Part shown: positions 26,722-35,450 of the stretch, piece by piece
Layout of the letters: each line of letters begins with the position of its first letter
Numbering within the stretch: position 1 is the first letter of the stretch
From: Streptomyces sp. CB02923
GTDB taxonomy: Bacteria > Actinomycetota > Actinomycetes > Streptomycetales > Streptomycetaceae
Length of the DNA stretch: 64,000 nt
Reading direction: 5' to 3'
Assembly (NCBI RefSeq): GCF_001905005.1
Contig: NZ_LWKZ01000008.1
Span: forward strand, 1 to 64,000
The notes under the pieces: model-generated
Database searches by the model: none
What the model was told of the DNA's origin: nothing
The model's input: only the letters and a program-made list of their open reading frames with translations
Translations under genes and position numbers: made by a program

Positions 26722-28002
26722 TCAGGGAGCACCGAGCTTGCTCGCCACAGCACGCGTCATGGAGCGCACAGCGTGCGCCGTATCGATGGCGCGGGTGCGT
26801 GCCTGGAAGCCGGCCTTCCGTCGGAAGCCGACCGAACGGCGGCCGGGTCCGCGCCGGAGCAGGTCCTGATAGAGGTCCTGATGCCGCTCGGCTATGAGCG
26901 AGGGGTCGAAGCGGGCCGAGTTCTTCAGCGCCGCCTCGCCCATGCGTCGGCGCAGACGGTCGTCGCCGACAAGTTCGAGCAGCGCCGCGGCCATGCCGCC
27001 GACGTGACCGGTCGGCACCAGATAGCCGTCCACACCGTCCTCGATGATCTCACGGGGTCCGACGGGGCAGTCCGTGGAGACTACGGGCAGACCGCACCGC
27101 ATCGCCTCGACGATGGTCATGCCGAACGACTCGCGATCAGAAGCCGAGGCGGCGATCGAACCTTTTATCCATTCCGGTTCGAGTGGGTCGACCTTTCCCA
27201 TGAGATGCACCTTGCGACTCAGGTCGAGTTCACCGATCAGACTGGTGAGGGATTCTCTCTCATTGCCCGTGGTGTCACCTTCGCCGAAGATCCGAAGGTG
27301 CCAGTCCGGGTGCGCTTCGGCCACTTCGGCGAACGCCTTGATCAGGATCTCGTACCGCTTGAGCGGGATCAGCCGTCCCGCTGCGACGATGACCTTTCCG
27401 CTGCCATCGGCGGGCTCGCCGGAAACCCGGGGAACACTGTTCGGTATCGCCTCCACCCGTACTCCGGGCAGATGGAGCTGCCGATACGATCGGGCGTCGG
27501 ACTCGGACACCGTGGTGATGGCGTCCAGCAACTGATAGCGATGACGTATCTCATGCCGCAGCCGGAAACCATGCCCCGAGAACGTCAGATGCTCCTGCCC
27601 CACGCGGATGCCGACCGCGCGTGCCTGGCGGGCGATGTGCGTGTTGAGGCCAGGCCGGGTCCCGACGATCACGTCGGCCTCCGACCGCGACAGGTAGGAG
27701 CCGATACGGGAATCCGTGAGACGGCTGTACTGCCTGTGCCGTCCGTCCGCGCGGGGGAAAATTCCGGCGGGTTCCGCATGACGGGGGTCATCGCCCTCGA
27801 AATCGGCAGACGCGGCACGCAGATCCACCAGATGCGTCAGACGCACCTTCGCCGGTACATCCATGACCGGGACATCGCGATGCCGGAAAACCGAGGCGAT
27901 CTCCACATCATGCTGCTCGGCCAGAACCGAAGCGAGGTTGTACGTGGCCCGAATCGTGCCGCCGATGCCGTAGGCATTGTGAATGAGAAAGACCATGTGC
28001 AT
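26722..28002 (-). CDS. glycosyltransferase family 4
   Basis: A 426-residue GT-B enzyme. The N-terminal domain carries the glycine-rich loop AYGIGGTIRATYNLA. The C-terminal domain has VIVAAGRLIPLKRYEILIKA (AGR-x-x-x-x-K) and SDRESFGMTIVEAMRCGLPV with the E-x(7)-E retaining motif (ESFGMTIVE), then VSTDCPVGPREII. It uses a nucleotide sugar to glycosylate an unidentified acceptor in the cytoplasm. A basic tail (GPGRRSVGFRRKAGF) may associate it with the membrane. The start may be codon 1 or the methionine at codon 3. It is divergent from the two-component system at 28294. Confidence 0.88.
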   Translation of the reverse strand: MHMVFLIHNAYGIGGTIRATYNLASVLAEQHDVEIASVFRHRDVPVMDVPAKVRLTHLVDLRAASADFEGDDPRHAEPAGIFPRADGRHRQYSRLTDSRIGSYLSRSEADVIVGTRPGLNTHIARQARAVGIRVGQEHLTFSGHGFRLRHEIRHRYQLLDAITTVSESDARSYRQLHLPGVRVEAIPNSVPRVSGEPADGSGKVIVAAGRLIPLKRYEILIKAFAEVAEAHPDWHLRIFGEGDTTGNERESLTSLIGELDLSRKVHLMGKVDPLEPEWIKGSIAASASDRESFGMTIVEAMRCGLPVVSTDCPVGPREIIEDGVDGYLVPTGHVGGMAAALLELVGDDRLRRRMGEAALKNSARFDPSLIAERHQDLYQDLLRRGPGRRSVGFRRKAGFQARTRAIDTAHAVRSMTRAVASKLGAP

Positions 28003-28250
28003 GGGCCGTCTGACCTTCAGAAACGTCGTGAGTTCGCATCAGCCGACCGGCGTGTCACCGACTGGGCGGCATCACCGGTCCGGCCGACTTCCCTCCCGCT
28101 GCGGCATGACCGGCGGAACGGCACCGGCACGCATAACGGGACTTCCCGGCACGGCGCCGGATGGGCTGGACGACCGCATTCTGCGCACACCGACCCGAAG
28201 AAAAACTGAAGATCCGACGTCGGCGTCCGGCCCTGTCGGGAGCCTGAAGT

Positions 28251-28262
28251 TTTCTTAAGAAA
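28251..28262. promoter_or_regulatory. palindrome TTTCTTAAGAAA upstream of the response regulator
   Basis: A perfect 12-bp AT-rich palindrome lies 32 bp upstream of the response-regulator GTG at 28294. Its position suggests an autoregulatory site for the two-component system or part of its promoter. Confidence 0.45.
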
Positions 28263-28293
28263 CCCGGACGAATGGTGTGACACGCTTAATGGC

Positions 28294-28986
28294 GTGCACC
28301 GCATTCTGCTCGTCGAAGACGATCCCCAGGTCGGCCCCGCCATTCGGCGGGGCCTGACCGCCGAGGGTTACTCCGTGGACGTCGCCACCGACGGCGTCAC
28401 CGGCCTGGCATTCGCGCTCGCCGGGGACCACGACATCATCGTCCTGGACGTCATGCTGCCCCGCCTCCACGGCTACGGCGTGTGCGGCCGGCTGCGGGCC
28501 GCCGGCGTCACCACACCCGTACTGATGCTGACCGCGAAGGACGGCGAGCACGATGAGGCCGAGGGGCTGGACACCGGAGCCGACGACTATCTCACCAAGC
28601 CGTTTTCGTACGTCGTCCTCCTCTCCCGGCTGCGGGCCCTCCTGCGCCGCGGCGGCCGCACCGGCACCTCCCCCGTGCTGAGCCACGGGGATGTGTGGGT
28701 CGACCTGGCCACCCGCCGGGCCGGACGCGGTGCCACGGCCGTCCACCTCACCGGCAAACAGTTCGGCGTACTCGCCGCGCTGATCCGCGCCGAGGGCCGG
28801 GTGCTGTCGAAGGGCGAGATCCTCGACGAGGTGTGGGACCCGGCCTTCCGCGGCGACGCCTCGATCGTCGAGGTCTATGTCTCCGCTCTCCGCCGCAAGA
28901 TCGACACCCCTTATGGGACACGCTCGATCGAGACCGTCCGCGGCTACGGTTACCGCCTCGCCCCCATCGGGAGCACCGGTGACTGA
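28294..28986 (+). CDS. OmpR/PhoB-family response regulator
   Basis: A 230-residue regulator. Receiver domain: LLVEDD, phosphoacceptor Asp in DIIVLDVMLPRLHGYG, Thr in MLTAKD, and Lys in DDYLTKPFSY. The C-terminal winged helix has the usual LTGKQFGVLAALIRAEGRVL and RGDASIVEVYVSALRRKI. The GTG at 28294 is chosen because HRILLVEDD begins the domain at once. The stop overlaps the histidine kinase start by 8 bp, so the pair is co-translated, and the coupled glycosyltransferase gene follows. Confidence 0.92.
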   Translation: MHRILLVEDDPQVGPAIRRGLTAEGYSVDVATDGVTGLAFALAGDHDIIVLDVMLPRLHGYGVCGRLRAAGVTTPVLMLTAKDGEHDEAEGLDTGADDYLTKPFSYVVLLSRLRALLRRGGRTGTSPVLSHGDVWVDLATRRAGRGATAVHLTGKQFGVLAALIRAEGRVLSKGEILDEVWDPAFRGDASIVEVYVSALRRKIDTPYGTRSIETVRGYGYRLAPIGSTGD

Positions 28987-30607
28987 GCGCGCCGTTCCTC
29001 CGGGGCGCCCGGACCGTACGGCGGCGCATCGGCCGCGGGCCGGGGTGCTGCGGCGGGTACCGACCGAGGCACGGGCCGCGCTTCTCGCGGGGCTTGCCGC
29101 CTGCGTCGTCTTCACGGCCGGCGCATGGTGGCTGCGGGGCCATGTCCACGACGAGACCCTCGAACAGACCGCTCGCCTCGCCGCGGTCCAAGCCCGTACC
29201 ACCGCGGCAACGGAGGCGACCACGGACCGGAGTCACGTCTTCGAGCAGGGCTTCTGGCCCAAGGTCGAGATCGACGACAGTGGCCGTATCCACCCTGCCC
29301 TCGGCATCGCCGTCGCCCTGGACGGTCTCGATGAACTACTGCCGCCCGCCCCGCCCGACGCCGGACCCAACTGGACCCGTACCGTCGCCATCAGCGCCGA
29401 GCGGACCCGCGGTCTCGCGCAGAGGTGGCGCGCCCAGCTGGAGCCCGCCCTCCCCCAGGGCGACGATCCCGCCGACGCGACCGTTCGGGCGCAGGCCCGC
29501 CAGCGCGTCGAACGCCTGCTCCACCGTGACCTCACCGCCGTCGCCGCCCGCTACACCCTCCCCGACCAGCGCTGCACCGACCCCGCCGACGCGCCCGGAA
29601 GATGCCGACGCACCGTCTACCACCTGGTCCCGCCCGACGACGCTGACGCCGCCGTCGCCACCCTCGATGCGCCCCTGAAGGCCGGCGTCCCCGCTGCCGC
29701 ACTGATCGTGGCGGCCACCGCCTGGATCACCACCCGCCGGTCCCTGAAACCCGTCGAGGCCGTACGCGCCCAGGTGGCGGACATCACCGACACCACCGAC
29801 CTGCACCGACGGGTCCCGGTCCCTGTCGCCCGCGACCGGATCCGCGCGCTGGCCGAGACGACGAACACCACCTTGAACCACCTCGAAGAAGCCTCCGAAC
29901 GGCAACGCCGATTCGTCGCCGACGCCTCCCACGAACTCCGCTCCCCCCTCACGGCCCTGCACACGCAACTTGAGGTCGCCCTCGCCCACCCCGAACACCT
30001 CACCGACGCCGTCCACGACGCGCTCAAGGCCACCGACCGGCTCCGCCGCATCACCGACGACCTCCTCTACCTCGCCCGCCCCGACTCGACCGAGCCCCGG
30101 GACGTCGTCGACCTGGCCGAGATCGCCCATGAACTCGCCCACGAGTACGGCCACCACGGTCGCCCGGTCGTCCTCGGCCCCTTCCCCGAGGAAGCGCCCG
30201 CAAGAGGTGACGCCCTCCAACTCCACCGACTCCTGCGCAACCTCCTCGACAACGCGCACCGACACGCCACCGACCGCGTCACGCTCACCGTCTCCCCCTA
30301 CGAACACGGGTGGGACATCTCCGTACACAACGACGGCGCCCCGCTCGCTCCCCAAGACCTGGAACGAGTCTTCGAACGCTTCACCCGCCTCGACGAGGCC
30401 CGCGCCCGCGACACCAGCGGCATCGACGGCAGCGGCGACGCCGACAGCGCCAGCGATGCCCGCGGCAGCGGCGGCAGCGGTCTGGGCCTGGCCATCGCCC
30501 GCGACATCGCCCACCGCCACCACGGCACCCTCACCGCCCACACCCACCACCCCCGCCCCGGCACCACCTTCACCCTCCACCTCCCGGCGACGAAAGCATC
30601 ACCGTGA
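28979..30607 (+). CDS. sensor histidine kinase
   Basis: A 542-residue membrane kinase: cytoplasmic N-terminus, TM1 about residues 26-46, an extracytoplasmic domain of about 190 residues with two cysteines (DQRCTDPADAPGRC), TM2 (VPAAALIVAATAWITT), HAMP, the H-box RRFVADASHELRSPLTALHT, the N-box LLRNLLDNAHRHA, and G-boxes (VFERFTRLD, GSGLGLAIARDIAHRHHG). A Gly/Ser/Asp-rich insertion sits between the last two. The GTG at 28979 overlaps the regulator stop. Its own stop overlaps the next start (GTGA), so kinase, regulator and membrane glycosyltransferase form one operon. Confidence 0.92.
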   Translation: MTERAVPPGRPDRTAAHRPRAGVLRRVPTEARAALLAGLAACVVFTAGAWWLRGHVHDETLEQTARLAAVQARTTAATEATTDRSHVFEQGFWPKVEIDDSGRIHPALGIAVALDGLDELLPPAPPDAGPNWTRTVAISAERTRGLAQRWRAQLEPALPQGDDPADATVRAQARQRVERLLHRDLTAVAARYTLPDQRCTDPADAPGRCRRTVYHLVPPDDADAAVATLDAPLKAGVPAAALIVAATAWITTRRSLKPVEAVRAQVADITDTTDLHRRVPVPVARDRIRALAETTNTTLNHLEEASERQRRFVADASHELRSPLTALHTQLEVALAHPEHLTDAVHDALKATDRLRRITDDLLYLARPDSTEPRDVVDLAEIAHELAHEYGHHGRPVVLGPFPEEAPARGDALQLHRLLRNLLDNAHRHATDRVTLTVSPYEHGWDISVHNDGAPLAPQDLERVFERFTRLDEARARDTSGIDGSGDADSASDARGSGGSGLGLAIARDIAHRHHGTLTAHTHHPRPGTTFTLHLPATKASP

Positions 30608-32154
30608 CAGCCACCTCGCCCCACCCCGCCATGGCTGTCATGCCCGGCGCGTCCGTCGTCCGTGCGCTGGGGGTGCGCGTGGCCGGGTGGGTGCCACCGT
30701 TCGTCGCACTCGCTCTGGGCATATGGGGGAACTGGAACCCCTCCGCGTGGACCGACGAGATCGTCACCATTGATGTGGCGCGGCGGTCCTGGCCGCAGAT
30801 GAGGGAGTTGCTGGGGCAGGTCGACGCCGTACACGGCCTCCATTACGTGCTGATGCACCTGGTCGGGCAGGCGAACGGGGGGCTCAACGAGTTCACGGCG
30901 CGGGTGCCCTCCGCGGTGGCGGTGGCCGTCGCGGCAGCCGGTCTGGGGTGGCTGGGGCGGCTGCTCGGCGGTCCGCGTCTCGGGCTGTACGCGGGGCTGC
31001 TGCTCGCCGTTCTGCCGACCGCGTCGCGGTACGCGCAGGAGGCCCGCTCGTTCGCCTTCGTCATGGCGGTGGCGGTGCTGGCCACGGGCGTCCTGGTGAA
31101 GATCTTGTCCGGCCGTTCGCGGGGGCGGTGGCTGGTCGCCTATGCCGTACTGATAGCCCTGCTGGGCTGGTTCAACCTGCTGGGACTGATGCTGCTGGCC
31201 GCCCACGCCGTCACCGTGGCCCTCCTGCGCCCCGGCCGCCGCGTCGTCGTACGTCTCCTGCCGAGCCTGGCTGCGGGCCTCGCCGCCGTCGCCCCGCTGC
31301 TGATACTCGCCTCCGCCCAGAGCTCCGCCGTCGGCGAAGCCGCACCGGTCACCGCCGGAACACCGTTCAACTACTTCACCTGGCTCCTCACTCCCGGCCA
31401 GGGCACCCTCCCCACAGCACTGAAACTCCTGCTCACCCTCACTGCCCTCGCCGCCCTGACCCTCCTCGTGGTGCGCCGCCGCAAGGCCCCGCCCCTGGCC
31501 CTCGCGGTCGGCGTGCCCTGGCTGGTCGTGCCTCCGTGGCTCCTCATGGCCGTCTCCCTCGGCCACCCCCTCTTCGCCTACCGCTACCTGCTGTTCTGTC
31601 TGCCGGCTCTGGCCCTGCTGCTCGCGCTGGCCGCCACCGTCGTCCCCCCGTACCAGCAGCTGCTGCTCGTGCTCCTGACGGCCGTTCCCATCGCCGCGTC
31701 CCACCTGTCCATCCGCCAGGAGGACAGCCGCCCATGGGACACCCGCGCCGTGATCAGAACCCTGCGCATCCACGACGCCCCCGGCGACGCCGTCCTCTTC
31801 AGCGGCGCGCGGTGCGGCCTGATCGCCACCGCCTTCAAGGAGGCCTTCACGGGCCGCCCCGACCTGGGTACGGCCCAGACGGCCGCCACACTCGGCGCCC
31901 TGGACAACCTGCCCACCGACCCAGCTCGCCTACAACAACGCCTGGCCCACGCGCCCCGCGTATGGCACATCACCTGCAACCATCTCTCCTCCGGCGCCCG
32001 CCAAGCCGCCACCCGCACTGCGGCATCCCAGGAACAGGCCCTCACCCGCGCCGGCTTCGCCCCTGCCTTCCACCACAGCGCCCATGGCGTGGACATCACC
32101 CTCGAACAACGAGCCACCATCGGGCGACGGCCTGCCGACGAGTCCGCACGCTGA
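30604..32154 (+). CDS. GT39/ArnT-like membrane glycosyltransferase
   Basis: A 516-residue polytopic membrane protein. The first periplasmic loop has SAWTDEIVTIDVARRSW with the acidic residues expected in GT-C enzymes of the ArnT/PMT type, followed by HGLHYVLMH and about 10 hydrophobic segments, among them the PTASRYAQEARSFAF loop. The soluble C-terminal domain is about 110 residues. Such proteins use polyprenyl-phosphate sugars to modify lipids or proteins outside the cell. The GTG at 30604 overlaps the kinase stop; an ATG at 30631 is possible. Co-expression with the sensor kinase suggests a cell-envelope response. Confidence 0.8.
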   Translation: MTATSPHPAMAVMPGASVVRALGVRVAGWVPPFVALALGIWGNWNPSAWTDEIVTIDVARRSWPQMRELLGQVDAVHGLHYVLMHLVGQANGGLNEFTARVPSAVAVAVAAAGLGWLGRLLGGPRLGLYAGLLLAVLPTASRYAQEARSFAFVMAVAVLATGVLVKILSGRSRGRWLVAYAVLIALLGWFNLLGLMLLAAHAVTVALLRPGRRVVVRLLPSLAAGLAAVAPLLILASAQSSAVGEAAPVTAGTPFNYFTWLLTPGQGTLPTALKLLLTLTALAALTLLVVRRRKAPPLALAVGVPWLVVPPWLLMAVSLGHPLFAYRYLLFCLPALALLLALAATVVPPYQQLLLVLLTAVPIAASHLSIRQEDSRPWDTRAVIRTLRIHDAPGDAVLFSGARCGLIATAFKEAFTGRPDLGTAQTAATLGALDNLPTDPARLQQRLAHAPRVWHITCNHLSSGARQAATRTAASQEQALTRAGFAPAFHHSAHGVDITLEQRATIGRRPADESAR

Positions 32155-32179
32155 ACCCGGAACGGGCACGTATGGCGCT

Positions 32180-33097
32180 CTAGCGAGGTTGAAGGTCGGC
32201 GGCCCACGTGGTGGGGGCGAGGCCGGTCTGCCGTCGGAAGAAGGTGGTGAAGTTGCCGGTGTCGCGGAATCCGAGGCGGCGTGCGCAACTGCCGACCGGC
32301 AGGCCGGTGTGGGCGAGCAGCCGTTTCGCTTCGAGCAGGATGCGCTGGTCGAGGAAGGCCTTGGCTCCGATTCCGGTGACGGCACGCGTAGCACGGGTGA
32401 GTGTGCGTGTGTCGTAACCGATCTCCTGTGCGTAGTCGGCGACTTGATGCCACTCGACGAAGTGCTCCTCGACCGCGGTGCGGTAGGCATGGAAGATTTC
32501 GAGCGACCGGTTCCCGGTTGAGGTTGCAGTTGTGGTTCCGGTTCCGGTTGCGGTTGCGTGGGGCGGTGGTGCGGATGTGTCGGGAAGGACGCGCAGGACC
32601 AGTGCCGCCAGCAGGTGGGACAGCAGTGCGGACGATGCCAGGCGCGGCGATTGCGCTGCCGTGCGGTGCTCGCGGTCGAGATGTTCGGCGGCCAGCACGG
32701 CCAGGGGAAAGGATTCGGACGACAAGCGCCGGCAGACAGTCGAGACGGCGCCCGCGACGCCCACGGTTTCCAGACCGGGATCGGGCAGAAAGCCCGGCTG
32801 GAACAGGATCAGGAACCCGTCGAGACGATCCACGTCGCTCCACCGGTGCACCACACCGGGCCTGATCCACACGACGCTGCCTTCGTGCAACTGGTGGTGC
32901 CGGAAGTCCGCTTCATGAGCACCGCTTCCTTCGGTGATCAGAGCGAGGACGTGGAAGTCCGGGCGTTGCAGTTGGGCACGGCGTCGCTCGGTGTCCGTCT
33001 TGCGCAGCCTGGCAAAGCTGAGGACCTCCACCCCGTAGGCGGCGCCGACAGCAGGGAGGTAGCGCAGCTGCCGGACGACAGTGTGTCCGTTTTCCAC
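32180..33097 (-). CDS. AraC-family transcriptional regulator
   Basis: A 305-residue regulator. The N-terminal cupin-like part (FHVLALITEGSGAHEADFRH, GSVVWIRPGVVHRWS) is the ligand-binding domain. The C-terminal double helix-turn-helix is DYAQEIGYDTRTLTRATRAV and GSCARRLGFRDTGNFTTFFR RQTGLAPTTW. The two are joined by a low-complexity linker of about 22 residues rich in Thr/Ala/Gly, encoded by a degenerate GGTTCC/GGTTGC hexanucleotide repeat (about 32516-32562). The start is GTG. The alpha/beta hydrolase gene at 33239 is divergent and is a likely target. Confidence 0.88.
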   Translation of the reverse strand: MENGHTVVRQLRYLPAVGAAYGVEVLSFARLRKTDTERRRAQLQRPDFHVLALITEGSGAHEADFRHHQLHEGSVVWIRPGVVHRWSDVDRLDGFLILFQPGFLPDPGLETVGVAGAVSTVCRRLSSESFPLAVLAAEHLDREHRTAAQSPRLASSALLSHLLAALVLRVLPDTSAPPPHATATGTGTTTATSTGNRSLEIFHAYRTAVEEHFVEWHQVADYAQEIGYDTRTLTRATRAVTGIGAKAFLDQRILLEAKRLLAHTGLPVGSCARRLGFRDTGNFTTFFRRQTGLAPTTWAADLQPR

Positions 33098-33238
33098 AAC
33101 AGGTCAGTCTCTTGTCGACAGGGGGAGCGTGTCTCGCCGCGTAGCGTCATTCACGTACGAAATGCACGGTGATGCCGCGGCGGGGCGAGTGTCTCACGGG
33201 GGTGACCACCTGCCACGGCAGTGAGGAGAGGCGCGAAG

Positions 33239-34063
33239 ATGTCGAATAGCACAAAGACTGTGACCCTGGCGGGAGGCTGCCTGGAGGCGTATGTCGGGGG
33301 CCGGGGCAGCGGGCCCACGTTGGTGTTCACGCACTACTGGGGTGGCTCAGCGGGCACGTGGGACGAGGTTGTCCGTCGCCTGCCGTCGGAGCAGGCGACG
33401 GTCCGCTTCGACCAGCGTGGGTGGGGCACGTCGCGTGAGCTTCCGGGGCCGTACGCCCTCGGCCAACTCGCCGACGACCTCCTCCGGGTGATCGAGGAGT
33501 GCGTCGCAGGACCTTTCGTTCTCGTCGGTCACTCGATGGGCGGCAAGGTCAGCCAACTGGTGGCGGCCCGCCGTCCTGCCGGGCTGGCCGGGATGGTGCT
33601 GATCGCACCCGCTCCCGCGCTGCCGGCCGCGGTCGTCACAGAGGAGTACCGGCAGGGCTTGTCGCACGCCTACGACTCGGCCGGGACCGTAGGAAACGCC
33701 CTCGATCACGTTCTGACGGCTGTCGCCCTGTCGCCGCGGGTACGTGACGCAGTCATACGGGACAGCCTCGCCGCCCCGGCCGACGCCCGTACGGAGTGGC
33801 CGCTGCGCGGGATCGCGCAGGACATCACCGAGCAAGCCCAGCTCATCGACACCCCGGTGACCGTGCTGGCGGGAGAACGCGACAAGGTCGAGCCGCCCGA
33901 AGTGCTTCGCGAGTGCCTGCTGCCCTACGTTCCGCACGCGACCATGACCAGCGTCCCCGGCGCCGGGCACCTGCTGCCTCTGGAGGCACCCCAAGCGGTC
34001 GCCGACGCCATAGGCGGCTTTCTGGCGTCCCTCCGCGGTCGAGAGGAGACGGTGGATCGGTAG
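33239..34063 (+). CDS. alpha/beta hydrolase
   Basis: A 274-residue enzyme with the alpha/beta-hydrolase fold: oxyanion region FTHYWGGSAGTW, RFDQRGWGTS, nucleophile elbow FVLVGHSMGGK (Ser in GHSMG), the acid region (LAGERDKVEPPE) and the C-terminal His in VPGAGHLLPLEAP. GAGGAGAGG precedes the ATG. There is no signal peptide, so it acts in the cytoplasm on an unknown ester, lactone or halide substrate. Likely regulated by the divergent AraC protein. Confidence 0.88.
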   Translation: MSNSTKTVTLAGGCLEAYVGGRGSGPTLVFTHYWGGSAGTWDEVVRRLPSEQATVRFDQRGWGTSRELPGPYALGQLADDLLRVIEECVAGPFVLVGHSMGGKVSQLVAARRPAGLAGMVLIAPAPALPAAVVTEEYRQGLSHAYDSAGTVGNALDHVLTAVALSPRVRDAVIRDSLAAPADARTEWPLRGIAQDITEQAQLIDTPVTVLAGERDKVEPPEVLRECLLPYVPHATMTSVPGAGHLLPLEAPQAVADAIGGFLASLRGREETVDR

Positions 34064-34191
34064 GGCGCTCTTCGGGCGCGCTCCCCTCCGTTCAATGAGC
34101 GCGGTGCCGGACAGTGCCCACGCCCCGCCGCGAGGCTGCGGCCGGTGGAGAGGGAATGGGGACCATCCGGCCGGCCGTAGCGGCTCGCGCG

Positions 34192-34227
34192 AGGGCTTAC
34201 AGGGCTTACAGGGCTTACAGGGCTTAC
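34192..34227. repeat. 9-bp tandem repeat, four copies, carrying stop codons
   Basis: Four perfect copies of AGGGCTTAC span 34192-34227. On the minus strand the unit reads CTG TAA GCC in frame with the hydrolase gene, so the gene's stop is the first of four in-frame TAA codons spaced nine bases apart. Confidence 0.85.
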
Positions 34228-35087
34228 AGGATCTTCTGGCCCGCTTCCAGGCGCTGGAGGGCGGCGCGGGTGGCGTCGACGAAGTCCCGGAACACCTGCG
34301 TCTGATCCTTCTTGCGCCCGTCAGGGGTGTTGACCTGGAACATCGACTCACGCAGAGGCGTGGTGATTTCCAGCTGGGCGCCCTTGCCGAGCATCGTGCG
34401 GTTGACGATGTTGTCCGGGGCGGTACCGGAAAGGTCGGAGATGCCGGTGGCGTCCTGGGCTCGTATACCCACCGCCTTGAACTCGGCGAGCAGGTACGAG
34501 CGCAGCGTGGCGTTGAGGCCGCCGACGAGGACGGCCGGGGTGCCGCTCGGCAGGTCGGCCTGCTCGGGCTTGCAGCCGTGCAGGCTCAGGGCGTTCAGAC
34601 TTGAGGCGCACAGCGAGCGGGCGACGTGGTCGTCGCAGTTGGTGGAGGTGACGTGGAGGTAGCCGTTGTCCTTCTTACGGACGCCTTCGAACATCCAGTA
34701 GTCGTAGACCGGGCCCTGGGGCGAGGTGGGCGCGAGGCTCTCGGGGTCGTACCCGGCGATGGCGAGGCACAGCTCGGAGGTGCCGATCTCGATGCCGCCA
34801 CCGTGCAGGGCAAGGATCACCGACTTGGCGAAGCCGTGGCGCTCGGTGCGGTCGTCGTCGAACATCGCGTGGCGGCGGTAGCGGCGGGCGTAGTCCGTGC
34901 CCTCGACGACCGAGGGGTCCGCGTACAGGGCGGTATTGGTCAGAAAGTTGTCTTTCTTCGCGGCGGCCGTCGCGGCGTATGCGTCCTGCGCCGCGAGCCC
35001 GGCGAGAAAGGGCGCCGCGGCGGTGGCCGTCGCGGCGGTCAGCAGGGTGCGTCTACTGGGAGCGGGCATGGCAGACATGGCGGGCAT
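34224..35087 (-). CDS. poly-gamma-glutamate hydrolase family protein, Tat-exported
   Basis: A 287-residue secreted protein. The N-terminus MPAMSAMPAPSRRTLLTAAT has a twin-arginine signal (SRRTLL), cleaved after about residue 38. The mature part has VILALHGGGIEIGTSELCLA, the conserved H-G-G-x-I-E metal-binding stretch of the PghP/DUF867 zinc peptidases that cut poly-gamma-glutamate, plus YLHVTSTNCDDHVA and LSLHGC with a further histidine. AAAGGA precedes the ATG at 35087. It may degrade capsule-type polymers or a phage barrier. Its stop lies within the 9-bp tandem repeat. Confidence 0.85.
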   Translation of the reverse strand: MPAMSAMPAPSRRTLLTAATATAAAPFLAGLAAQDAYAATAAAKKDNFLTNTALYADPSVVEGTDYARRYRRHAMFDDDRTERHGFAKSVILALHGGGIEIGTSELCLAIAGYDPESLAPTSPQGPVYDYWMFEGVRKKDNGYLHVTSTNCDDHVARSLCASSLNALSLHGCKPEQADLPSGTPAVLVGGLNATLRSYLLAEFKAVGIRAQDATGISDLSGTAPDNIVNRTMLGKGAQLEITTPLRESMFQVNTPDGRKKDQTQVFRDFVDATRAALQRLEAGQKIL

Positions 35088-35342
35088 GGTGGGTCCTTTC
35101 CCCGTTGAATTGCATTGAAGGATACAGATACGACATACGAGCCCCGGCTCATGCTGTGACCTCGGCTCCGACGGGTCGCATGCTGGGCCGATCGCCGGGC
35201 GGCGCGGCGAAGTTGTCACAGCCGGAGTCGGCCTCCAAACCTTCAGCGGTTCTACGTCCAGGAGTTCGGGCTACCGCGCAGGCGCCCGACAGAAACCGGA
35301 CCACGATGACGGGTGAGCGCTGCAGTTGGACCAGCACTGCGC

Positions 35343-35398
35343 CTGAGCCCGACGCCCCACCCACGACGACCTGAGCCCGACGCCCCACCCACGACGAC
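35343..35398. repeat. perfect 28-bp tandem duplication
   Basis: Positions 35343-35370 and 35371-35398 are identical (each begins CTGAGCCCGACGCC and ends CACGACGAC). The duplication lies about 50 bp upstream of the PadR gene start and looks recent. Confidence 0.9.
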
Positions 35399-35428
35399 GT
35401 GGCCGTTCCGGACGCTTGTGGGCGAGAA

Positions 35429-35446
35429 CTACTCTTGCGAGAATAG
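35429..35446. promoter_or_regulatory. PadR-type operator
   Basis: CTACTCTTGCGAGAATAG is an inverted repeat (CTACTCT/AGAATAG, one mismatch) ending 4 bp before the GTG of the PadR gene. Its position is suited to autorepression. Confidence 0.6.
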
Positions 35447-35450
35447 TCTC

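Larger units (their letters stand above)
35088..35450. other. intergenic between hydrolase and PadR gene
   Basis: This 363-bp divergent promoter region holds a tandem duplication and the PadR-type palindrome listed separately. No gene was seen. Confidence 0.6.

Noticed and set aside
26713..28209. Plus-strand frame opposite the glycosyltransferase
   Set aside because: The minus strand shows GT4 motifs in the right order; the opposing frame does not resemble a family.
29336..30580. Minus-strand frame opposite the histidine kinase
   Set aside because: Shadow of the kinase; valine/glycine-rich without motifs.
34192..34227. CRISPR or satellite array
   Set aside because: Units are only 9 bp without spacers; it is a simple tandem repeat.
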